This document shows, one piece after another, positions 58,225 to 64,000 of a stretch of 64,000 nt of DNA. Position 1 is the stretch's first letter; each line of letters starts with the position of its first letter. The position numbers and the translations under genes were made by a program. This stretch comes from an uncultured bacterium (GTDB lineage: Bacteria; Bacteroidota; Bacteroidia; Bacteroidales; Bacteroidaceae): positions 100,823 to 164,822 of the forward strand of contig CAJMSE010000005.1 in NCBI GenBank assembly GCA_905216025.1. The letters are read 5' to 3'. The notes beneath the pieces were generated by a model. That model was given only the letters and a program-made list of their open reading frames with translations, was not told the origin of the DNA and ran no database searches.

Positions 58225-58689
58225 TTATATCGAGATGTTCTCGATGCGCAGCTTTATCTTGCCGCGCGGGATGTTTATCTCCACCTCGTCGCCTACTTTC
58301 TTGCCGAGCAGTCCCTGTGCGATCGGTGTCTTTATGGATATCTTTCCGGCTCTGAGGTCGGCCTCGTTCTCGCTCACGATGGTGTAGGTCATCTTTGTGT
58401 TTGTGGTGAGATTGGTCATCTCCACCTTGCAGAGAATCTGCACGGAGTCGGTGCTCAGTCTTGAAGTGTCGATGATCTTTGCTTCCTGTATAGCCAGTTT
58501 CATCTGGTTGATCTTATCTTCAAGATGAGCCTGTGCCTCCTTGGCGGCGTCATATTCGGAATTTTCACTCAGGTCGCCCTTATCGCGGGCCTCAGCTATA
58601 GCGGCTGATGCCTTAGGACGCTCCACGCTTTCCAAGCGTTGTAACTCGGCCACCATCTTGTCGTAGCCTTCTTGTGACATGTAAGCCAT
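58225..58689 (-). CDS. greA: Transcription elongation factor GreA
   Basis: A 154-residue cleavage factor that rescues backtracked RNA polymerase. N-terminal coiled coil with the acidic tip DKGDLSENSEYDAAKEAQ (about 37-54), and a C-terminal FKBP-like domain YTIVSENEADLRAGKISIKTPIAQGLLGKKVGDEVEI. Length is normal. The promoter TATCTTTG at 58810-58817 gives a leader of about 115 bases. Confidence 0.96.
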   Translation of the reverse strand: MAYMSQEGYDKMVAELQRLESVERPKASAAIAEARDKGDLSENSEYDAAKEAQAHLEDKINQMKLAIQEAKIIDTSRLSTDSVQILCKVEMTNLTTNTKMTYTIVSENEADLRAGKISIKTPIAQGLLGKKVGDEVEINIPRGKIKLRIENISI

Positions 58690-58809
58690 AATCTTTTATT
58701 GTTTTTATTGTTAATAGAACATCTTTCAGATACATCAAAAAAATAAAGAATTCCAACATGGGCTATGCCGGAATCCTCATATTATCTTCTTATAGTGTAT
58801 CCTTGTTTG

Positions 58810-58817
58810 CAAAGATA
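58810..58817 (-). promoter_or_regulatory. Promoter -7 element for greA-HIT
   Basis: TATCTTTG on the minus strand. Confidence 0.65.
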
Positions 58818-58996
58818 GGGATTATTTTTGAATACACAAAGTGGCTGGCGTTAAAATTCCTTTTTATTGGGATAAAACAGGGAGAAACGTGGTTTCGGAG
58901 GGCGGTTCCGGAGGCGTGGCCTGTGATTTGCAGACCGTAGACGGGCTTGATTAATATCAAGAAAGTGTAATGAGGACACTTTTATAATGCAAAAAG

Positions 58997-59027
58997 TTGT
59001 CTGTTATCGAAAAAATATGTATCTTTG
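58997..59027 (+). promoter_or_regulatory. Promoter of the short RNA
   Basis: TTG at 58997-58999, 20-base spacer, TATCTTTG at 59020-59027: a full promoter with no protein gene downstream on this strand. Confidence 0.75.
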
Positions 59028-59033
59028 CAACGT

Positions 59034-59095
59034 GTTTTTCATAGTATTAGATTTAAGGTTAACAAAGGTTGGGACTCAGCGGAGTCCCTTTTTTT
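59034..59095 (+). ncRNA. Short non-coding RNA with intrinsic terminator
   Basis: About 62 bases from the expected start to the hairpin GGGACTC (59071-59077) / GAGTCCC (59082-59088) and seven T. The body contains TTAGATTTAAGGTTAACAAA and no start codon. I recall very similar promoter-proximal sequences (CATAGTATTAGATTTAAGG) in other Bacteroidales genomes, but cannot verify that here. Confidence 0.65.
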
Positions 59096-59154
59096 ATTTC
59101 ATGGGCCGTATGTCCGGACGTGCACGGCGGTTTTGAGTCAGGCGGTTTTCCGGC

Positions 59155-60120
59155 TCATTCTTTCCCTATCACCTTTATATAAAATATGTGCAGCATGGCA
59201 TAGATGGCCACGGCTGATATCCATCCGCCGATGACGTCTATGGCATAGTGGGCATATATGTATACGGTGGAGAGGCATAGCAGGACATAAAGCGGGATGA
59301 CAGCGAAGAGCAGGCGCCGGTTGCGGGCCGTGACGGCGAGGATGAGCAGTATCGTGCTGACGCCGACATGGCTGCTCGGGAACGCCGCCGTGGGGCGCTC
59401 GCCGGCGTTGTGGGCGTCTACTACCATCTGATAGAATATGCCGTCCTTGTATCCTGGACTTGCGAGTGCCTCCCTGAGCGTGGCGAAATAGTTGCCCACG
59501 TCGGGGAAGACGCCGGCCGCGATGTTGTCCAGTCCGGCCGCGGGATAATAATATTGCGGGCCGGCCACGGGCACGGCTATATATATAATGTAGTATATGA
59601 AGAACGAACCGAGGATGATGAACGATGCGCGGCCGAAATCTTTATAGCGGCAGAAGAAGTAGAATACCGTGACGGCGGCTATCAGCGGGTAGTAGCTGGC
59701 ATATCCGAGATCCATCAGCTCGCTGAATACGGGACTGCTGAATGCCTGCGAGAAGAGCAGTGCCGGCTGGCATCCGAAGAGCGACTGCTCCCAAGAGGCG
59801 AACACGTGGTCGAGGTTCGGGAACATTCGGTTGAACTCATACGTGTCCGGATACCACCACGAGAGCAGTGCCATCTGGGCCAGTATGCGGCAGAAGCGTG
59901 TGAACCGGCATGGAATCATCCGGTAGACGCCCCACATGGCGGCCGTGATGACGGCAATGCGGAGCCGCCCCCACAGCATCGACTCGGGGTTGCTGAGCTT
60001 CGTGTATGTGAAGAGCATCAGCAGCAGGGTTATCACGAGGTATATCATCGCCGCCCACTCGGCGGCGAGCAGTCCCTTCTTCGGCTTTTTCTCTAACTTG
60101 AAAAGGCTTGTCATTATCAT
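59155..60120 (-). CDS. PAP2 superfamily membrane phosphatase/phosphotransferase
   Basis: A 321-residue membrane protein with six or more hydrophobic helices. PAP2 catalytic motifs: C2 FPSSHVGVS (about 254-262) and C3 YIYAHYAIDVIGGWI, with the preceding basic region. Candidates include lipid phosphatases or inositol-phosphorylceramide-type synthases of Bacteroidetes; I cannot choose. It lies 32 bases after the epimerase gene on the same strand. The N-terminus is basic (KLEKKPKKG). Confidence 0.88.
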   Translation of the reverse strand: MIMTSLFKLEKKPKKGLLAAEWAAMIYLVITLLLMLFTYTKLSNPESMLWGRLRIAVITAAMWGVYRMIPCRFTRFCRILAQMALLSWWYPDTYEFNRMFPNLDHVFASWEQSLFGCQPALLFSQAFSSPVFSELMDLGYASYYPLIAAVTVFYFFCRYKDFGRASFIILGSFFIYYIIYIAVPVAGPQYYYPAAGLDNIAAGVFPDVGNYFATLREALASPGYKDGIFYQMVVDAHNAGERPTAAFPSSHVGVSTILLILAVTARNRRLLFAVIPLYVLLCLSTVYIYAHYAIDVIGGWISAVAIYAMLHIFYIKVIGKE

Positions 60121-60152
60121 GTCTTGTAGCGTTTGTTGCCGGGCTTAGAGCC

Positions 60153-61145
60153 TTACAGCCATCCGTTGTCCTTATACCACTTCACCGTCTCGGTCACTCC
60201 GCGCTCAAGGTCGTACTCCGGCTTGTAGCCCAGTTCGCTCACAGCCGGACTGATGTCGCATTTCCAGTTGCGCTGCTTCATTATCTGATACTTGTCGCTG
60301 TTGAGCGCCGTGATCTTCCCCCTTATTTTCCCGACGGCATCTCCTGCCAGCGTTATCAGCCGCAGCACCCACAGGGGCGCCTTGATGTGGAGCACCCACG
60401 GGTTGCCCATCTCGCGCTGCAGCAGGTCGCTGAACGTGCGCGACGAGTAGGTGTTGCCGTCGCTCAGTATGTATGCAGCCTTGTCCCTGCCGTTCGTGAG
60501 GGCGAGGAACGCCGCCTGCACGAGGTCGCGCACGTATATGAAGGTGATGTCCTGACGGCGGTATCCCACAGCAAAGTCCACGTGGCTCTTTATGCTTTCG
60601 GCCATCATAAAGTAGTCGCGCTCCTTCGGGCCGTATACGCCGGTGGGACGGAGGATGACGCACGGGAAGCCGTCAAGCGCGCGCAGGCGCTCCTCGGCCA
60701 TGAGCTTGCTCTCCCCGTATGCCGTGTTCGGCCTGGGCGTGTCTGTGTCGGCAATCTCCGTGTGCGGCTCCTGCTCCTTCAGCGGGCCGCAGACGCTGAG
60801 GCTGCTGATGAAGACAAACCGTTTCAGGCGCTTCTGCGTGTTGCGCACGGCAGTGGCGAGATGCACCGTGCCGTCGGTGTTTATCCGGTAGAAGTCTTGC
60901 CGGTTGAGGCATTTCGTGGCTCCGGCGGCATGTATCACGTAGTCGAAGTCGTATCCGCTGAGAGTCCGCTCCATGCCGGCTGTGTCGTCAAGGTCGAGCT
61001 CCACGAAGTTTATCCTGCTGTCCGGCAGATATTTCCGGCTGCTCGTCTTCCTCACGGCAGCCCATACGCTAAAGCCGCGCGACAGGGCCTCCTCGACGAG
61101 GAAACTGCCTATGAAACCGCTGGCTCCTGTTATAAGAATGTTCAT
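60153..61145 (-). CDS. NAD-dependent epimerase/dehydratase (SDR family)
   Basis: A 330-residue extended SDR. Rossmann loop ITGASGFIGSFL at residues 4-15, acidic LDLDD, VIHAAGATKCL, catalytic YGESK (about 143-147) with upstream SSLSVCG, and RPTGVYGP. Substrate is unknown; nucleotide sugars or steroid-like lipids are possible. First gene of a two-gene unit with PAP2; promoter TATCTTTG at 61166-61173. Confidence 0.92.
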   Translation of the reverse strand: MNILITGASGFIGSFLVEEALSRGFSVWAAVRKTSSRKYLPDSRINFVELDLDDTAGMERTLSGYDFDYVIHAAGATKCLNRQDFYRINTDGTVHLATAVRNTQKRLKRFVFISSLSVCGPLKEQEPHTEIADTDTPRPNTAYGESKLMAEERLRALDGFPCVILRPTGVYGPKERDYFMMAESIKSHVDFAVGYRRQDITFIYVRDLVQAAFLALTNGRDKAAYILSDGNTYSSRTFSDLLQREMGNPWVLHIKAPLWVLRLITLAGDAVGKIRGKITALNSDKYQIMKQRNWKCDISPAVSELGYKPEYDLERGVTETVKWYKDNGWL

Positions 61146-61165
61146 TTTATGTTATAATTATGCTG

Positions 61166-61173
61166 CAAAGATA
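61166..61173 (-). promoter_or_regulatory. Promoter -7 element for epimerase-PAP2
   Basis: TATCTTTG on the minus strand, 21 bases before the ATG. Confidence 0.65.
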
Positions 61174-61217
61174 CTATTTTAAAATAAATTATTACTCTAA
61201 ATGCCGGAAATACGGAT

Positions 61218-61225
61218 TAATTTTG
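61218..61225 (+). promoter_or_regulatory. Promoter -7 element for rnr
   Basis: TAATTTTG, about 40 bases before the ATG at 61266. Confidence 0.5.
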
Positions 61226-61265
61226 TTACTTTGCAATGTACGGAAGAAGTACGGACAATCACTAA

Positions 61266-63503
61266 ATGCAAACGATTATGGGAAAGAAAAAAGGTGGAAA
61301 GCGGATGACCAAGAAGCAGCTCGGTGCAGCCCTGCAGGCCTTCTTCATGGAGAATCCGGCACAGACATACAGTTTCAAGCAGGTGTTCAAGGACCTGAAT
61401 CTCGACACGCATCCGCTGAAGATGCTCGCCGTAGACCTTATGGAGGAGATGGCATGGGACGATTTCCTGACGAAGGTCAGCGAGAACTCTTACCGGCTGA
61501 ACACCAAGACGCAGGTGCAGGAAGGGCGCTTCCGCCGCAAGGCAAACGGAAAGAACAGCTTTATACCGGACGACGGCAGCCTGCCGGTGTTTGTGGCAGA
61601 GCGCAACTCGATGTCGGCGCTCGACGGAGACAAGGTGCAGGTGACATTCCTTGCCCGGCGCCGCAACCACATAAAGGAAGCCGTGGTGACGGCGATAATG
61701 GAGCGTGCCCGCGATACGTTCGTCGGAAGGCTGCGTGTGGAGAAGGACTTTGCTCTCCTTGTCACACCCGACACCATCTTCGGACACGACATCATCGTGC
61801 CGAAGCGCAAGCTGAAGGGCGGCAAGACGGACGAGATGGCCGTTGTGAAGGTCACCCAGTGGCCTGATGCCGACCATAAGAATGCCATCGGCGAGGTGGT
61901 CGATGTGCTCGGAGAGCGTGGCGACAACGATGTGGAGATGAACTCGATATTGGCGCAGTACGGACTGCCGTACAAGTATCCGAAAGCCGTTGAAGACGCA
62001 GCGGAGCGCATCCCGGCCGAGATTACTGACAAGGATATAGCCGAGCGTGAGGATTTCCGCGGCGTGTTCACATGCACCATCGACCCGCACGATGCCAAAG
62101 ACTTCGACGACGCACTGTCTATCAGGCGGATAGGGCAGGGCCAGGACGGCCAGGCGGCTAAGGGGAAGACTCCGCTGTGGGAGGTGGGAGTGCACATCGC
62201 AGACGTGTCTCACTATGTCACGGAGGGGTCCGTGATAGACAAGGAGGCCGTCAAGCGGGCCACGAGCGTGTATCTCGTAGACCGCACCATACCGATGCTG
62301 CCCGAGCGTCTGTGCAACTTCATCTGCTCGCTGAGACCCGACGAAGACAAGCTCGCATACAGCGTGATTTTCAATATGACCGATGCCGGAGAGGTTAAGA
62401 GCTGGCGGCTCGTGCACACGGTTATCCGCAGCGACCGCCGCTTCGCATACGAGGAGGTGCAAGAGATTCTCGAGCAGAACGGAGTGGTGGACGGCTCGGG
62501 ACAGCCCGCCCCGCCGGCCGGAGAGCACGGATACCGCGGAGAGTATGCCGAAGAGCTCATACAGCTCGACCGGCTGGCGAAGAAGCTGCGTGAGGCGAGG
62601 TTCAAGAACGGCGCTGTCAAGTTCGACCGCGAGGAGCTGCGTTTCGACATCGACGAGAAAGGACGGCCCACACGCTGCTATTTCAAGAAGTCGAAAGACG
62701 CAAACAAGCTGATAGAGGAGTTCATGCTGCTGGCCAACCGCACGGTGGCAGAGAGCATCGGCAAGGTGAAGAAAGGCGTGGCGGCCAAGACGCTGCCTTA
62801 TCGCGTGCACGACCAGCCCGACCCGACGAAGCTCGAGACGCTGCGCGGATTCGTCGTCAAGTTCGGTTATAAGATGAAGACGGCAGGCACCAAGGGTGCC
62901 GTGTCGCGCAGTCTGAACGCCCTGCTCGACGAGTGCGCGGGCAAGAAGGAGCAGAAGCTGATAGAGACGGTGGCACTACGGGCCATGATGAAGGCCAAGT
63001 ACAGCGTGCACAACATCGGTCATTATGGACTCGCATTCGACTATTACACGCACTTCACGTCACCGATACGCCGCTATCCGGATACCATGGTGCACCGCCT
63101 GCTCACCAAATACCAGCAGGGCGGACGCTCGGCGAACAAGCAGAAGTATGAGGAACTGTGCGAGCACTGTTCCGACATGGAGCTCGTTGCACAGAATGCG
63201 GAGCGTGATTCGATAAAGTATAAGATGGTGGAATTCATGTCCGACAAGGTCGGGGAGGTGTTTGATGCACATATAAGCGGTATCCAGAGCTATGGAATAT
63301 ACTGCGAGATAGACGAGAACCACTGCGAGGGTATGGTGCCGATGCGCGACCTTGACGACGACTACTACGACTTCGACGAGAAAAACTATTGTCTCGTAGG
63401 TCGCCGTCACCATAATAAATACCAGCTCGGCGATGCCGTAAGGATAAAGGTGGCACGTGCAAATCTCGAGAAAAAGCAGCTCGACTTCACCATTGCCGAT
63501 TGA
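61266..63503 (+). CDS. rnr: Ribonuclease R
   Basis: A 745-residue 3'-5' exoribonuclease of the RNase II/RNB family degrading structured RNA. N-terminal winged helix (about 17-80), cold-shock domains (VFVAERNSMSALDGDKVQV, FVGRLRVEKDFALLV), the RNB catalytic domain with TIDPHDAKDFDDALS and HIADVSHYV, YSVHNIGHYGLAF, FTSPIRRYPDTMVHRLL, and a C-terminal S1 domain (GEVFDAHISGIQSYGIYCEI). An alternative start is Met5. A strong terminator follows at 63558-63600. Confidence 0.95.
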   Translation: MQTIMGKKKGGKRMTKKQLGAALQAFFMENPAQTYSFKQVFKDLNLDTHPLKMLAVDLMEEMAWDDFLTKVSENSYRLNTKTQVQEGRFRRKANGKNSFIPDDGSLPVFVAERNSMSALDGDKVQVTFLARRRNHIKEAVVTAIMERARDTFVGRLRVEKDFALLVTPDTIFGHDIIVPKRKLKGGKTDEMAVVKVTQWPDADHKNAIGEVVDVLGERGDNDVEMNSILAQYGLPYKYPKAVEDAAERIPAEITDKDIAEREDFRGVFTCTIDPHDAKDFDDALSIRRIGQGQDGQAAKGKTPLWEVGVHIADVSHYVTEGSVIDKEAVKRATSVYLVDRTIPMLPERLCNFICSLRPDEDKLAYSVIFNMTDAGEVKSWRLVHTVIRSDRRFAYEEVQEILEQNGVVDGSGQPAPPAGEHGYRGEYAEELIQLDRLAKKLREARFKNGAVKFDREELRFDIDEKGRPTRCYFKKSKDANKLIEEFMLLANRTVAESIGKVKKGVAAKTLPYRVHDQPDPTKLETLRGFVVKFGYKMKTAGTKGAVSRSLNALLDECAGKKEQKLIETVALRAMMKAKYSVHNIGHYGLAFDYYTHFTSPIRRYPDTMVHRLLTKYQQGGRSANKQKYEELCEHCSDMELVAQNAERDSIKYKMVEFMSDKVGEVFDAHISGIQSYGIYCEIDENHCEGMVPMRDLDDDYYDFDEKNYCLVGRRHHNKYQLGDAVRIKVARANLEKKQLDFTIAD

Positions 63504-63557
63504 TTTTTCCATCTAATTCGATCGTCGAATTCATCTATTCAGGCAACATCATGCTAA

Positions 63558-63600
63558 GGCTGCCGGCGGAAATATACCTCCGCCGGCAGCCTCTTGTTTT
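63558..63600 (+). terminator. Intrinsic terminator after rnr
   Basis: GGCTGCCGGCGGA (63558-63570) pairs exactly with TCCGCCGGCAGCC (63579-63591), then CTTGTTTTT. Confidence 0.9.
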
Positions 63601-63604
63601 TCCG

Positions 63605-63770
63605 ATAGTTCCCAAAAACACTTTTGCCCGCTCTCAAATACACTTTTGATAGCTGGCACAAACGCATTTGAAAGCAGCCGTAATACATCAGAATGCACTC
63701 CGTTATACCATCAAAGCGGCTCCGTTGCATCATCAAAGCATGCTCCTTGCATCATCAAAACGGCCTTATT
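63605..63770 (-). repeat. Modular intergenic repeat, copy C (family R1, inverted)
   Basis: Bases 63641-63673 are the exact reverse complement of 4161-4193. Downstream on this strand come three looser GCATCATCAAAG-type modules (63700-63765), matching the GCTTTGATGATG module of copy A. Confidence 0.8.
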
Positions 63771-64000
63771 CCATCTTTTTGGGCTATCAATTCCCTTCCC
63801 TCCCATTTCTCTCCTCCCTCCCGTTATTCCCATTTTCCCCTTCTCATCACGCCCATTTCCTCCTCCTTTCCCTGTTTTTCCCATCGCTCCCGCCTCCTCC
63901 CTTCCCTCCCGTTATTCCCATTTCTCCCATGATTCTCCTTTCTCTTGCCTTTTCATCTTTTTCCCATAGGAATCCCTTTCCTTCCCCTATATTATATAAT
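63771..64000 (+). repeat. Pyrimidine-rich tract with internal direct repeats
   Basis: About 210 bases in which nearly all bases on this strand are C or T. The 21-base block at 63815-63835 recurs exactly at 63903-63923 (core CTCCCGTTATTCCCATTT), and CCCATTT recurs at least four times. No gene is supported; the tract runs to the window edge, ending in an AT-rich ATATTATATAAT. Confidence 0.75.

Larger units (their letters stand above)
58690..59154. other. Intergenic region with greA promoter and a short RNA gene
   Basis: Contains the greA promoter on the minus strand, the plus-strand short RNA unit at 58997-59095, and otherwise AT-rich sequence without a supported gene. Confidence 0.6.

Noticed and set aside
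58758..58940. 60-codon hydrophobic plus-strand frame upstream of the short RNA
   Set aside because: Lies over the greA promoter on the other strand, has no promoter of its own and ends in unrelated basic residues; most likely chance.
61197..62810. 537-codon minus-strand frame over rnr
   Set aside because: Antisense to RNase R catalytic core; composition artefact.

Overview
The window reads as chromosomal DNA of a Bacteroidota (order Bacteroidales, probably Prevotella-like or a close relative; the rank below order is inference). Support from the sequence: nearly every transcription unit begins with the Bacteroidota sigma-ABfr -7 element TAnnTTTG (often TATCTTTG), sometimes with a TTG/TTTG about 20 bases upstream; Shine-Dalgarno sequences are sparse; a type IX secretion beta-barrel (PorQ), ExbB/ExbD/TonB genes, DUF1573 and alpha-2-macroglobulin proteins, and exo-glycosidases of families GH78, GH27 and GH95 plus a Ser-type sulfatase are present. 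Coding DNA is GC-rich. A few islands (about 12.5-14.3 kb, 47.3-48.4 kb, 49.4-50 kb, 58.7-59.1 kb) are visibly more AT-rich.

Layout. 1-4.1 kb (+): 3' end of an alpha-2-macroglobulin gene, a DUF1573 protein, meaB and ispH. 4.5-6.2 kb (-): porQ-cmk. 6.3-8.8 kb (+): TonB-family protein, polyprenyl synthase, tatD. 8.86-11.3 kb (+): tRNA-Ser(GGA), then exbB, a 4-TM protein, exbD, exbD. 11.4-12.4 kb (+): an Lrp/AsnC regulator and a BCP peroxiredoxin. 12.5-14.3 kb: an AT-rich accessory patch with a DUF3800 gene pair. 14.4-20.6 kb (-): a seven-gene thiamin operon (thiG-thiS-thiH-thiD-thiE-thiC-thiE/tenI-like) behind a TPP riboswitch. 20.8-25.1 kb (-): GH27 alpha-galactosidase and GH78 alpha-L-rhamnosidase. 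25.3-27.5 kb (+): glyS and an FKBP lipoprotein. 27.6-28.5 kb (-): EamA transporter. 28.6-30.5 kb (+): AAA ATPase plus DUF4435 (TOPRIM-like) pair. 30.5-36.2 kb (-): manA, then the dxs-trkA-trkH unit. 36.5-40.9 kb (+): sulfatase, LytS-type sensor kinase, LytTR regulator. 41.2-44.3 kb (-): eno and an RluA-family pseudouridine synthase. 44.4-47.1 kb (+): a YhcH/EbgC-family protein and an SF1 helicase. 47.7-49.4 kb (-): a TolB-like propeller and a beta-barrel protein. 50-55.2 kb (+): GH95 fucosidase, PepSY-like protein, META lipoprotein, ZIP transporter, membrane protein. 55.3-64 kb: tRNA-Leu(CAA), DUF362 protein, mannose-1-P guanylyltransferase, HIT, greA, PAP2, epimerase and RNase R.

How the genes work together: thiamin synthesis is the clearest pathway, with TPP feedback at the leader. 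ispH, dxs and the prenyl synthase supply isoprenoids. manA and the guanylyltransferase supply GDP-mannose. The glycosidases, sulfatase and TonB/Exb energisation fit polysaccharide scavenging, although no SusC/SusD pair lies in the window.

The least explained content is non-coding: two arrays of exactly five 22-bp dyad units; an inverted-repeat element carried in frame inside a helicase and also at the thiH/thiD junction; a modular intergenic repeat present three times; a structured RNA candidate on the minus strand at 49.66-49.89 kb with mutually exclusive pairings; a short promoter-terminator RNA at 59.03 kb; and two small accessory gene pairs (DUF3800 and AAA/DUF4435) that look defence- or toxin-like. 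All functional statements about these are inference from sequence reading alone.
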